Source of the DNA: Sitta carolinensis
Taxonomy: Eukaryota > Chordata > Aves > Passeriformes > Sittidae
DNA length: 64,000 bases
Assembly (NCBI GenBank): GCA_032173965.1
Contig: CM063299.1
Span: forward strand, 2,849,501 to 2,913,500
Direction: 5' to 3'
The number at the start of each line of letters is the position of its first letter. Within the stretch, counting starts at the first letter, position 1. Made by a program: the position numbers and the translations under genes. Below the pieces are notes generated by a model. The model saw nothing but the letters and a program-made list of their open reading frames with translations. It ran no database searches and was not told where the DNA came from. Of the stretch, positions 46,479-62,334 are shown piece after piece.

Positions 46479-49400
46479 AACACAGAGTGAATAAGTTCTA
46501 CACATCACCTGCTTGCTGCTGCTTGCACAGTGTTTAGTCTATGAATTACAGCCCTTTTTGGCCACATAAACCCCTGTAAAGCTCAGAGTTCCTTTAACAG
46601 CAGCAGCAAGTACAGAAGCAAACCTAATGCTGAGTGTTCTCACAGGGTTTGCACTGCTTTGATGCCATTGTTGCATGCACAGGCAGTGTCAATGTTGCAG
46701 AGATGAATTGTTTTTTTACTGTCATATCCTTCTGAAACTGTTTTCTGTTTCTGCACGTGCACATTTTCATAAGCTAAAGAATTTCTTGCTCTGTTGCATT
46801 ATGCAGTTTTCAGATTAAAGACAAAATGATTGTAATTCTGTGGGCTGCTGGTGCTGCTCAGGCACTGAAATGTTTCCATGCTGGAGTGTTACAGCCCATG
46901 TAGTGTCTGTTTTTCCTTGCTCATTAAATTTAACAAGGTAATTTCTTGTTTTCTCTTTACTTAGTGCTTTTGTGATCTAGTGTTGAACTGATTTGACTGA
47001 TTAAAGGGATTAATTGCTGTGCAAAAAGCTAATGAGGAAAAGGCAGTGTTCTCCAGAGATTGTGAACAGCAATATGTTCCCTGCCAGCATCAGACAAGAA
47101 TGTGAAAAAAACCGTGGTTGTTATGAAGATACCTGATGTCTAATTCAGCCACATTTTTGGTAGGCCTCAAAAAAAAAAAAAAAATCCCTGGATATAATTG
47201 AATTAGGATTTTGATGGGCACAGCAATTTTGTATTTAACACTTTTTTTGTGGTAAATACTGCTCAAGGTGCAGGGGTGAAGGTTGTCCTGTTCCCTGACA
47301 GATGCAGGGGTTTGAGCTGGGTTTGCACCTGGCTGTGTTGAGTTTTGCATCTTCATTCCTGTTTTTGCAAAGAGTTGCTCCCATTCTCCACCTGTTAATT
47401 CACTTTAAGAACATTAATAAAAGTTTCCAAGGTTATTGTGCTGCCATGTGGGGTTTTTTCTGGCTTGGAGGTTCATTTTTGGGGTCCTTTTGTTGAGTTT
47501 TCTGCTTGTTTTTAGCACTCCTTCTCATCATCAGGCCATGGTCCTGATAAAGCTGCTCCAGGGAGGGTGCTGCAGCTTTCTGAGGAAAGAGAAGAGAAAA
47601 TAAAAATAAAAACCTGCCCTGTGTTTGTCCTGTTGTGGCAGTGGCAGAGCAGAGCAGCCTCAGGATGGCAGTGGGGCCTCACCCCGGGCTCTGACACAAT
47701 TCTGCCCAAAAACCCTTTAATAATCCCTAACCCTGCCTTGTTCCAGCCTGCATTCTCTGTGTGGGACTGCTGTGCTCCAGCAGAAGGATTTTTATTCCTG
47801 ACAGGAGCTGCTGGGAGAGGATCCTGCTCCCCCTGGCCCCGGGGCTGTGTTGCCTGCGGGGGCAGAGAGTGCAAAGTGGAATTGCAAATTTTTATTTTGT
47901 GATCCTGTCCTTGCTGCCTTGTGCCTCATAACTGGGGTCATTCCCTCTGGCTTGGGGCAGTGTTTTTGTTGGGTTTCAGGCTTGTTCAATTAAATCAAAA
48001 GCAGCTGAAGCCCGTGGGGCTGCAGCAGCACAGAGTGTTTCCACATGCACAGAATTATCCATCCCTTTGGGCTGCAACATGTGAAATCTCAGCTTCCTGC
48101 TTTCCTTTTTCTGGTTTATCTGTGGGCCCAAATGGTGAGCAGACTGTGAAGCGTTTCCCTATCTTTTTTTTTAATCTTAATGTGGAGAATTTTTATTTCT
48201 GTTGGTGGAGGGCCTTTCAAGTAGCCCCATAGCCTGTCTGATCTCCTTATCGGGCCAGAACACAACAGAGATTTCACTTTCTCCGCTGCTTGTACTTCCC
48301 CTGATTTAAGTTTAGCATGGACATAAATCATCCTGATAACACAAAGCACGGGCACAAAAGCTGTAATTAACAGGAACAATTAAAGAAGGACCAGTGCAAG
48401 GCAGCAGAGGAGATCAGAGGGGCCCATCCAATGCTGCTTTTCAGCTTCCCAGAGAAGGAAAGCCCAATTAATTAAATTAAAACAGTGATACTGAGCTGGT
48501 CTAATTCCTCTCTGAGCCGTGGGAGCTGAGCTGCTCTGCACAGCAGGAGAGGAGGAGGCTGAGACTCAGGGATGGGGGTCCTGTCCCCCCACACCAGGTC
48601 AGGGAATCATGGAATGCTTTGGCTTGGAAAGGACCATAAATATGGTTTAGTTCCACCCCTCTGCTACCTTCCCCTGGATCAGGTCGCTCCAACATCTTTC
48701 ATTCCTTTGTTTAGGAATTGCTGGTTTAGGGATTTTTGGTTTATTTTTAGTTTGAAGCAGAGAATCTCAGATGGTGAAAAAAAAAAAACCCAAACCCTCA
48801 GTCTCCCAAATCTCATCATCCTGTGGACCACCTCATTTTGAAAGCAGTTCAAGGGTTCAGGATCCAAAATCTGTAAGACAGCTCTGAAGGCAGGCAGGCT
48901 TTTCTGAGACAGAGGAATTGGATGAAACCCACTTCCAGCCACTTGCTGTCATCAATATCCCTTCAGAAGCCTTTCCTGGGCTCCTGAACGACAGAATCTC
49001 CAAAAACAGAACTGTGATTGCAGCTGGCGTAGATAAACACTGCGATTGGAGATTGAAGATGAGGTGTGAAGCTGCGGAGCCTCGTGGAGGTTTTTTTATC
49101 TTTTATCCTTACAGGCTTTGGCATCTTTTGTTTGCTGCTGGTGGGCAGTGCTGCCTCTGCTCTGCCTTGGGGGCTGTTCCCACTTGGGTTTGCACCCTTG
49201 CTGGGAAATCAGTGGGTTCAGACCTTTCCTTATTGGCTTAACTCTTTAAAAAAATTAACTTTGTGTCTGGTTTGGTTTTTTTTGGGTTTTTTTTCCTGGC
49301 TTTCTGTAGCAATGTTTGTGGCACTTGCCACGAGGGCTGTGCCAGCTCTGGTGGCAGGAGGGGATGTGTTTTCTGTCAAACCTTCTATCAGCCAATAGAG

Positions 49401-49913
49401 CAGATGAACTCAGTGTTTATTAGTTATTATTATTTATTAACACAGTTGGCTCTTAAGCATTCCTGCTGGATTTGTGCCAGATTTACAGCATCTCCCTGAG
49501 CCTCACAACAGGACCAGGCGTGTTTGGGGTTGGTGACAGACCATGCTCCACCTGACTCTGGGCCAAACAGCAACTTGGGATGTTGTGCTCTGAGGAAAAG
49601 TTCCTATTCTTTTTTTATTTATTTTTTTATTATTTTTTGTTTGTTTTTTTTCTTGCAAGTCTCCAAAGTGAGGGGCTGGGAGGGAGGGGCTTCCTTAGAA
49701 GAATAAAACACTGAAAATCTGCAGTTTCCCCCATGATGGGATGGCTCCTCACCTGCAAGAAGACACTGTCATGCTTTTATATATATTTTTTTTTTTAAGC
49801 TGGGGACCTCTCCAGCCTCTGAGAGCCCCCATCAGCTCCAGCCTGAGCCCTCTGAGCTGCTGTGGGTGGCACAGGCAGATCCTGGAGCTGGTGCAGGCAG
49901 GATGTGGCAGCTG
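46479..49913. other. Intergenic region between TEX14 and pinopsin
   Basis: Contains the TEX14 3'UTR start, possible poly(A) hexamers (ATTAAA near 46814 and 46922, AATAAA near 47416), and a CR1-like trace near 48600-48690. I recognise no gene here. The last part (49795-49913) is open in the pinopsin exon 5 frame because of the frame break there. Confidence 0.6.
48601..48690 (-). mobile_element. Degraded CR1 fragment
   Basis: GGGAATCATGGAATGCTTTG, then GGCTTGGAAAGGACC and TTCCACCCCTCTGC, resembles the reverse complement of the CR1 3' end (the TCATAGAATGGTTTGGGTTGG start). Short and strongly diverged. Confidence 0.6.
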
Positions 49914-52599
49914 TCACACGGGCTGGGCTGGGGTCACCTTGTTCCTCAGCCCCTCTGCAGTGACCTGGGGGCTGGGGCAGCTGGAGAGGTTTTCCCCATC
50001 CCCCGGGGTGGTAACCACAGCACAGCATTCCCAGCAGGCAGCTCTGGAACTGGGCAGGGAAGGAAGGGGCAGGTTATTTGTGGCAGCAGAAATCCGGCGT
50101 CACCTCGAGACTCGGCAGGTTATATTTTGGGAAAGATCTCTGTCTATTCCCAGCCCAACTCTCTGCAGTTTATGGACAATAAAAGTTTCATTCTGTTTGC
50201 TTTGTGCCTTCAACGAGCAGCTTGTGATCCAACATTAAGTTGCCTGACCCCATAAAACCATGGAAGCAGAAAATGAGCTCTTGTTTGGGCTCACAGGCTG
50301 CTCCCTCCCTTTCCATTTTATTCCCCAAATCCTTGCTGCTTACACAGCAATCCCAGGCTGGAACCTGTGACCATTCTTCCAGGTAGGAGAGATGGTTCCT
50401 CCGGGATTTTTGGGCCTGTCAAGCTGCTCTCCAGCAGCCCCAGTGAAGCTGTGCTTTGTGTGCAGCTCTCACCTGTTTGTTCATGAAGACGTAGATGATG
50501 GGGTTGTAAACCGTGGCCGTCTTGGAGAAGTAGGAGGGCAGGGAAGCCAGGGCTGGCTGGATGACGATGTCCTTGGTGGTGGCCACCACCAGAGCAAAGG
50601 TGGTGTAGGGCAGCCAGCAGGTGAGGAAGGCCACCACCATGGCCACCACCATGCGCGTCACCTCCCTCTCCGCCTGCTGCGTCGTGTCCGCCTCCTGCTG
50701 CTGCGCCGCCGCCTGCGGGGAGTTGGGGAGGCAGGGAGAGGCCACTCAGCAGCTTGGAGCAGCACTGCCACCCCTTGGGAGCCCTGATGGCCGTGCCAGG
50801 AGGTGCCAGCTCCGTTGGCTGCCCCCCAGACCTGCCCCAAGGCTCTTCATCCCCCGGGGAGACGCTCTGGACTCACCTGGGCTGGGCGCACTTACCGCCC
50901 GCAGGGTCAGCAGCAGGTTGGTGTAGGAGAAGAGGATCAGGCTGAGGGGCATCAAGAAGCAGGTGACAAACAAGGCCAGGATGTAGCTGCTGTTGTTGGT
51001 GCCACCCGTGTACCAGTTGGGCCCGCAGGAGGTTCTCAGGCCTGGAATAAAGGCTGGGAAGGAGCCTAAAGCAGTCAGGGCTGGGATTAGGCATCAGGGG
51101 GGGCTCCAAAGCGGCTGTGCCACCCCAGCACCCCTCACGTTTCCATCCCCGGGGCTGGGGAGCAGCCAGTGGGGGTTTGGGCTGGCCAGATGCCCTCTGT
51201 GATTTGCTGTGGGGTTGTGCCAGGCCCCTACAAGGGCAGGTTTGGGCTGGGTGTGTGCTGGGTGCTGCTCCAGCAGCCAGAGCAGCCCCTGGCTCCAATG
51301 AGAACTGGTGGGGAACTTCCAAAGAGCAACCTCCAGGAGAGGATTATTGGCCGAGCAAGCAGGAGATATTAACAGGAGAGATTAACCCTTTAAACCCCAG
51401 CACAGACACTCTCCAGCTACCCCAGGCTGGAAAACGAGATGAAAGAGGACAACACACAGTGGAGTGTGATGCACATGTGCCCTACCTTCAGGCACGTAGC
51501 TGCTCCAGCCCAGCAGTGGTGGGGTTGTCCAGAGCAGGGACCAGCCCCAGGTGAAGGCACAGCCGCTGGCAGCGTGCCGGTGCTGGAACCGAAAGTCTCC
51601 CAGGGGTCTGCAGACCACCAGGTACCTCTCCAAGGCCAGGATGGCCAGGGACCAGAGCCCCACGATGCCTGGGGGGACAGCGAGGGGCTCTGTCTCAGGG
51701 ACAGCTTCTGCTGCCTCTGCTGGCACGTGGTAGATGATGATTTATCTCAAGTAAATATTGTTTGAACAAGAAGTCGGATGTTTTTCTCCTAGAGCAGGGA
51801 GAGCTGTGATATTTGGCTGTTAAAAAACTCTGATTTTGGCAGTGCTTCTCTCACAGCAGGGACAACTGTGATACTTGGCCCTTAGAAATGAAGCTGGCAA
51901 TGGGCGGCGGTGACGCCTCGTGGTTACAACAACAGAGTGTCCTCAAGCAGAGGTTTTGTGCAATTTCCTGTCCCTGGTGCCCAGCCAGCCCCAGGTGTGC
52001 TGGCACAGCAGCCAGCAGCCATGAAATGCATCCCAAAGGAGGATTCCACATGTTCCCCAAGCGGCATTTCCCACTCTGTCAACACCAAGACTGGATGTGT
52101 GGTGACCCAGCACAGCCAACCATCCCAACCCTTCCCTGAGCTAAGCAAGGACACGAGGTGAAAGGGTTCACCCTAGCTGCTGAAACCCCTCCAAAGCCCC
52201 TCTGCTAAGCCCCAAAGCACCCCCCAAAACCCGAGGCAGGCCTGGGGCTCCTCTCCTTACCCGTCAGGGACACCATGAAGCCCTCCAGCTGGCAGAGGCG
52301 CCGCCCAAACACGAAGAAGCCGCTGATGTTGTTGGAGAGGCTGACGGAGCTGCCGCAGAACGTCACCAGCAGGTTGGCCACGGCCAGGTTCACCAGGATG
52401 TAGTTGAGGGGCGAGCGCAGCCTCTTGTGCCTGATGGACACCACGAGCACCAGCCCGTTGAGCAGCGAGGCCGAGGCCACCACGAGCCCCATGAGCACGG
52501 CCACGGCCACGTACACGGCCCGGGGGGCCTGGTGGGGCCACTGGGGGCCATCGAAAGGGCCGGGGGTGCCGTTGGCCAGGGCTCCTGGGGGCTCTCCAT
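49914..52599 (-). CDS. OPNP: Pinopsin, pineal opsin, with two apparent frame breaks
   Basis: Light-sensing seven-helix receptor of pineal photoreceptor cells. Exons on the minus strand: 52599-52261, 51668-51486, 51041-50896, 50712-50473, 50049-49914, all with GT/AG borders and matching phases. Recognised by [12 protein letters not shown] and the conserved body of avian pinopsin. Functional residues are present: the C..E pair CQLEGF (disulfide Cys and Glu113-type counterion), ERY in [22 protein letters not shown] (Glu181 and Cys187 types), Lys for the Schiff base in [11 protein letters not shown], and NPIIY. The only suitably placed ATG (52599-52597) is out of frame with the body by one base, across a C5 run (minus strand, 52587-52591). 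Exon 5 begins [15 protein letters not shown], but the expected tail [16 protein letters not shown] is one frame over, ending at 49914. As it stands that frame runs on to 49795. Confidence 0.93.
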
Positions 52600-52647
52600 G
52601 GAGCAGCAGCACCTGGGGCAGGTGAGCTTCCCCAAAAGCAGAGCCCC

Positions 52648-52673
52648 TTTATAGAGCACCAGGGGCTGACGTG
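52648..52673 (-). promoter_or_regulatory. Pinopsin TATA box and adjacent CRE/E-box-like element
   Basis: On the minus strand TATAAA occupies 52653-52648, about 50 bp upstream of the ATG at 52599, which would place transcription start near 52620. CACGTCA (52673-52667), a CRE/E-box-like sequence, lies just upstream. TAATC-type motifs suited to OTX/CRX factors occur near 52713-52750. Chicken pinopsin transcription is known to respond to light, with an E-box implicated. Function here is inferred. Confidence 0.55.
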
Positions 52674-52959
52674 CCCCGGAGCAGCTTGGCACTCAAATAC
52701 CTTAAGCTTTATTTTAATCTGAAGGGTTTGTCCTCCTGCTTTTTATAATCAGCTCTTTATTCCCAAGGGGATAAAGAGTGACTTAAACAAAAATCTGACG
52801 ACTGAACAGAGCATCATTTAATTGAGTGAATATTTTTTTTTTTTTTTCCCCTCGTGCTTTTCAGCTGAATTTTCCTGTAAGCTCAGCCTGGGCACCTGGG
52901 GTTGGACATCATTGCCCGTGCCCTGGGTTTGCTGGGCTTCAAGGCCACTAAATACATAT

Positions 52960-53110
52960 TAGCAAATAAATATAAATATATATATAGTACATATATGTTA
53001 GTCGGGCCATATATATGCATTTTCTCTCCCCCCTATATATATATCCCCATATATATATTTTTTTTATAAATATTTATAAGTACATATATAGTATTTATGT
53101 TATATTGGGC
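52960..53110. repeat. AT-rich TATATA microsatellite region
   Basis: Imperfect TATATA and AAATA runs with ATATATCCCC interruptions, between the pinopsin promoter and the probable DOC2B 3' end. Confidence 0.7.
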
Positions 53111-53222
53111 CAATGCTCTGGTTTAAAACCATTTTTTCCCAAATCCTTGCCATCCCCCCCAGATTCAAAAGCTGCACCACCAGCATCAACCTTTTTTTTT
53201 TTTTTTTTTCCTTTTTTTCATT

Positions 53223-53228
53223 TTTATT
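53223..53228 (-). terminator. Candidate DOC2B polyadenylation signal
   Basis: AATAAA on the minus strand, followed in transcript direction by an A-rich tract. It is the most distal clear hexamer before the AT-rich intergenic block. Chosen by position only. Confidence 0.35.
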
Positions 53229-55119
53229 TTTTAACCTTTTAATTTCCGGTTCTCATTATAAATATTAACAAATCTGACCAAAAGTACACAGATAGGTAAT
53301 ACTGAAATACAAAAGTCTCTCAGGATGCAGGTAAGGACGGTTTCTGCAGCCTTCACATGGTAGCAAAACATTGGTATCAAACATTTCACGAGGCCTGGCA
53401 TGACAACCACCAACTCTGCATGCAGCTGGGACGAGGGACGGAGCGCCCACTTAGAAAAGACTGGGGTACAAAGTGAAGGAACCCACACACACGTGTCCTG
53501 CTCCACCTCAGGCATAAACCAGGTTCATAGGCTGGGACAAAGGATGGATTGAGAGGAACTTTGCCAGAAAAGGGAGGCACAGCCAGCCTGGTGCTCCTGG
53601 AGCTCCCCTGGAAGCTCAGACTCCAACCAGGTTTTAAGGTGCTGGACCAGGAAGGATTAGTGGGAACATCTGACTTGACAGGCTGCCAGCATTCAAATAA
53701 AATCCATGCATATCTGCAGGATGCATTACAAATATTAAGTTATTAAAAAAAACCCTATGAATGTTGTTTTGGTTTTTTCTTTTATCTCTCCCCTTCCCCC
53801 CAATATCAAACAAGGTGCAACGTGATCGTCATTTGGAAAAGTAAATGTAGGTTTCCAGAGATTCCACTGCTTCCCAAGAGAAAAAAAAAGAGAACTTGGC
53901 AATACGTGCACAGGGCTTGGAAGCTGAGGGTAACTGAGACTCGTAGGGAAAGAGCAGCTCTTCCTAAAAAATTATTGTTTAAAGGCTTCAAAACATTTTG
54001 GGAATGGTGCAGCATTTCCTCGAAAGTTTTAGCTCATCCCACTGGATGTCTGGCGGGATGAGGATGAAGGGACCAGCCAAGGTGGATCACAGAGGATGAT
54101 ATCTGGGATTATTATAATATTAATATATTATTACTGGGCCATACTAATATTACTGTGCCATACACAGAAATTAATTTGGGTTGGACGCTGTTTGAGGCAG
54201 AAAATGAATCAACCTCACGGCTGTGCAGAACTACAAACGCAATTCCAGCTCAGCTCCGAGGCTCAGCATCTTCATCATTTAACAGATGAATTGGAAAGGG
54301 ACAAAGAAGGGAAAAAATGACAGAAAAATTCAGCCTGAGAGCTGGCTTTGCTGGAAAACCAGCCGTGCTGCTGCATGGCACGGGTTCATTAGGAGAGCGG
54401 CCGCTGCCGGTCCTGGGGAAGCAGGATCAGCCAGGCTCTTCCAGGGAGATTTCCATTTTGCCTCCCAAACGTGAAGCTGCCTGATCCCAGGAGGAAAACT
54501 GTGATCTGCACAGCTCTGCTGCCTGCACCTGAGCACTGGAGAGGACGAGCACAACACTCCTGGCAGGAAAGCGAACACTTTCCAGATTTACCGGGGACAC
54601 AACCATTCCAACAGAGGAGCTTTAAATGCATAAAAGACTGTTTAGGCCCAAACCACAGAGACTGACAAACCACCAGAGATATGGCACAAGCTGCCTCGAG
54701 GAGACAGTTCCGGGTTTTGTGTTTTTCAGGGACGCCTTTGGCCGATGCCGGACACACGGACGCGGACGGACGCATTCATTTTTGCCACTGACTTGCAAGG
54801 CAGCGAGAAGGTAACTGAGGACAGCCAGGATTTGGGAGAGGAGCCAGACTGCAGTGCATGCAGGGGTGCACACCTGCGTGAGTGTGAGTGTGAGTGTGCC
54901 CGTGCATGCTCGAGAGTGGGGCTGTGAGTGCGGCGAGGGCGCAAAGAGGCTCTGCGGGGAAAGCCGCCAGAGCAAACCACCGGTGCCTTCTTCCCTGGGA
55001 AGGGCTTCCCTGCAGCCAGGCCCTGCTGTGGGGTGTCCTGCTGTCCTGGCTGGCCCGGGATCCCCCGGATCCAAAGCTGGCAGGAGCCCAAGGGCTGTGG
55101 AGCTGTGGCCCCGCGGGGC

Positions 55120-58167
<3,048 letters not shown>

Positions 58168-59039
58168 TCAGAATCATCAGTGACTAAAGCAAAGTTATTC
58201 GGAGTTGCTGGAGCTGCATTTTGCCCAGCCATGGAGGCTCTTCCCCATCCCTCCCATGGACTGGGTGGTTGGGAGAAGCCTGATTCCCACACGGCTCCTT
58301 CCCGAGGAGCTCGGGCACTGCTGGAGCCTGGCAGCTCCCAGGCTGACCCTGGCTGGGACACAGAGTGGGTCTGCACCTCCTGTCCCACCAAACAGACAAG
58401 GCCAGGAGTGATTTCCGCCCCCAGACCATGGAAAAACCTCACACCTCGGGCCCTGCTGGGATCCTGGGATGCAGCTGTGTGACGTGGTGCTGAGCCCAGG
58501 CTGTTTTCCATGAAAAAGCTATAAATGCCTTTCCCTGAGCTGGCAGCTAATGAGTCATTCCTCTGCTGCTTCCCAGCCCGCTCTGGGCGTCAGGAGAGAC
58601 GACAGGGAGCAAAGTTAGTGCTTGCAGGGAGCCTCTGCAAATCCCAGAGGGCCACAAGGCCTCGAGGGAGCAGCTGTGCCCCAGCAGTGCTGGGGATGGG
58701 GAAAGCCATCCCACCCCCCTGCAAAGGGAGCATCCTGCATCCCACCAGAGCCATGCAGGGACTGCCTGGGCTCCCTGACCATGAAGGAAAGGCATGTCTT
58801 GACTCTTCCCTTCAATCTTTTCTCTTTTTTTTTTTTTTAAATGTCCTTACAGTGTCTTCTCATCCTTTGGGTACCTGATTGTTTTCTTTTTCACCCACTC
58901 CCCTTGCTGTCCATCTCCCCACAGGTGTCACTTCTGCCCCAAGGACCAGAGGGGAAGGGGAAAAGTAATTAAAGATAAATAATGCCCTGTGATCCCACCT
59001 GAGAGTAACTAACTGCACACCACACCTCTGGCCTGCTCA

Positions 59040-59130
59040 GCATCTGGATGGTTTATCCAGGGATGGGTTATCCATGGATGATTTTTCTATAGATGGTTTA
59101 TCTGTGATGGTTTAGTGCCTTATCCAAGGG
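59040..59130. repeat. Degenerate tandem repeat in DOC2B intron
   Basis: About five imperfect copies of a unit near GGATGGTTTATCC, with GGGATGGGTTATCC and TGTGATGGTTTA variants. Confidence 0.6.
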
Positions 59131-62100
59131 TGGTTTGACCACCCTCAGGCTCACAAATGAGTAACAAGGAAGGCTTGTGCCACAGCACAAGGATCATCAG
59201 GGCTGGGCAGCAGCAGAGAAAAGGGATTTGGAAAAAAAAAAATACAGGAGCAGGAAAACAGGGAATGCTGCTCTCCAGAAAACTGTGGCTGGATGCAGCG
59301 TTACTATAGATACCCACGGATAAAAACACCCCACCACAACAGTGAAATCCTCAAAGAGAATCTCAAATGCAGGCACGATATTCCCCATCTCCTCTCCTCT
59401 TTCTTGTAAAGAACAAAACCAGCAAAGGAGCAGCAGCAGCAGCTCCAGAGCAAACACTGCACTTGCCAGGCAAGTGTGGAGCCCTGTCCCTCTGGGCAGA
59501 GCTGGGGGGGACAGGAGGGGACAGGGAGCTGGCTGCCCAGGATCTGTGTGCACACCCAGCAATTGTGGAGTGGTGCCAGCTCCTGGGTGCTCAGGGAGAC
59601 AGGGTTTGGGATGCTTTACCTCTTAAAAATGTGAGTAACAGTTTTGGCAATGTCCAGGTACAGCCCAGCAGCACAACAAGACCCCAGACACAACGTCCTG
59701 CTTGCTGTGAGGACTCAGGGGCCTCAGGGTGGGCAAAAACCCAGGAAGGACACGTGAACTCCAGAGGTGGTGGCAGGGAGAGCATCTCCAGGGTCACACT
59801 GGGAGAGACCCCACTGAGCCCTGCTTCAGTGCCCTCAGGGATTTGGGAAGTGCCCTGGGAAGCAGTTTTTGGCACATCTGCAGGGCCTGGGAGCTGCCAC
59901 TGCCCTTGGCAGCACAGTGGAGCTGGGGACACCTGCAGGTCTCTCCCAGCCCCATTTCCCCGTGGCACCTCTGGCCACCTCTCAGGTGGGTGCCCACATT
60001 TTGTGCCCCTCTGTGGCTGATACCCAGAGGGAGTTTTTTGTCAGCTTTCCCAGTGCCTCAGGCTCAGCCCCCAGTCCTTGTTCGTCCTCCCAGCTGCAGT
60101 TCATCCCCTCTGGAATGGGATTTCCAGCACTGCAGTGCCCTGGCCCGTCAGTGAAGGCAGTGGGCTTTGAGTGAGATGAGCAGGAAGCTCCAGCCCCAGC
60201 ACTCCCTTTGGAAAAAGGCATAATGCAATCACACCAGCTTGGATTTTATTATGAGAAATCAATTTGATGGAATTTTTATGCCTTGGGTTGGAAAATCAGC
60301 CCCATGACAAACAGCACGAGATGCCTCTGGCAGCCTCCTTCCCCTTCCATCCCCAGCCTGAAACTGGAGCTTTACCCCTTTCTCATCTCTTCTTATTAAT
60401 GCCAATCCCTCCAGCCCGGTGTTTCATTTGATACCCTCACTGTGGGGTCCTGATCTTTACATTGAGGGCTGTGAAAACCACCTTGGAAGGAAACTGAGCA
60501 GCAAATGAACAATCAGTGCTCATTAAACTTCTCCTCCCTCCTACTCAGCCCGGGCTCCTGGGTTACAGCCCTGACTCACTGTGCAGCTCCAGCAGCTGAC
60601 TCACGGCTTCTGCTCCCTCACACGAGTTCCTCGGCCTCTTTCCTGCTCTGGAAAGGGGACAGGGGGCTCAGCAAGGACCCTTTTCCACAAAAAAACACAC
60701 AGGGCAGAGCCTGAGATGCAGCCCTTGTGCCTAAGATCCCTTATGGCAACATGGGAGGGTCCCCGTGAGGAGCAGGTGATGCTGGCTTGGTTTAAGGACA
60801 GGCAACACTGGGCAAGGAGGCAAAATACCATCTTGGGAAGGTCCAGTTCTCCAGAAAACAAAAGGAGGATTCCATCATGGGCTCCATCATAAAATACTTC
60901 CAAGTCTGAGCACAGAAATCACAGCAGAAGTGAAAGCTGAAATTGCAAGCGCACCCGTAATTCCAAGCAAACCTCATTCATGCAGAGTAAAGCAATTTGG
61001 GACCCCAAGCCTTGAAGTGGCTGCACTCTGCCTATTAGTCCTGATCAAATACTATTTTCTGAATAATACATTTAATGAGTCATGATGTTTGTCAAACACA
61101 TGATTAAACAAAGAATTCCTGGCATTCGTGGGCTAGCTGAGTACCCCATGAATAATGCATCACCTCGCCAATATATCTGGATATGAATAATTGTATCCAA
61201 TATCTGGCCAGCTCGGGTATTTATTATGAATGCAATTTATTTATTGCATATTACATGTATTATTTCAATGGAGGTGATTTTATTCTGCCTGTTCCAGTTT
61301 CCCCTGCAGCCTCCCCTGAGGGAGAATGATTCCAGAGGGGAATGGGGGCTCCAGGGTAGGATTTTCCCCTGGTGCTGGCAGGGAATCTATCCCAGATCCC
61401 ATCCATCTGTGCACTCCAGTGTGTTTTGCATGGCTCTGAACCTGCCTTTTCCCAGGCTGGTGGGTGGTTTCATCCCTGCTAAGCCTTGGGCTACACTCAG
61501 GGATATTTAACTCAATGAATGGATGAGACCTTTCGAGATCCTCCCACCTGCTGCGCTCCATGAAATCCCAAAGATCTGCTGGGTTTTGAGGGGGTTAGTT
61601 CATTAACAAAGTGCTGCCTGCCAGTGCAATTAGCAGGGCTGCCTTCACCTCTCCTTCACCCTGGGGAGGCCAGCCCTGGTGGCTCCTGGGGTCTGTGACA
61701 GCAAGTCACTCCACCAGTTTGGACAAAGCCACGCAGGGATGAGGATGGACCTGTCTGGAGATGCTGTGGGCTCGGGGGGCTTGGGCAGAGCTCTCCAGGA
61801 TGTCCCTGCTCCTGCTGCTCTGACAAATGCCCCTCCAGAAAGGCTGCAGGCACTGGCAGAGTGCCCCACGCCACCAATCCATGCTGGACACGTCCCACCA
61901 GGTGGGCAGGGAAGATTTCTGGGTGCTTTTCCAGCTTCCCTGAGGCATCTCCAGGCTGCAGGGAGGAGAAGGCTGGCGGCAGCTTTGATCTCCGCCTTTC
62001 TTTTCACATTAAAGAGACTTTGGAATTGCATTCCCTGCCCAGCTCAGCAGCAGGGAGGCTCCCGGGGAATGGTCACCGCCCAGACCGAGGGGAGCATCAC

Positions 62101-62334
62101 TGATGCTCTTTCAAGCAGCACCAGCTGCCTGGCAGGAGCCTCTCCTGATTAGCACAGGGAAAACCAGCGTCCTCCTGGCTTTGAAGCTGGCTTTTCCTCG
62201 TGGGAAGAGGTATTTTGAGGAGAAGGTGGATGGGTGAAGCAAAGCACCCAAGGCAAGACAGAGCATGGCGATTTTTCCTGTGGGAAGGCACTGGGAGAGT
62301 GAACAGCTCCAGCCGCACCAAAAGCCTGGCAGAT

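Larger units (their letters stand above)
52674..55119. other. Intergenic spacer and probable DOC2B 3'UTR
   Basis: From about 52960 to 53110 there is AT-rich TATATA sequence, and a T run lies near 53191-53212. Minus-strand AATAAA (53228-53223) could end the DOC2B transcript, giving a 3'UTR of about 1.9 kb. No other gene is recognised. Confidence 0.5.

Noticed and set aside
48116..48379. 87-residue minus-strand frame starting with a hydrophobic segment
   Set aside because: It has no splice context, no promoter signal and no family resemblance; likely chance.
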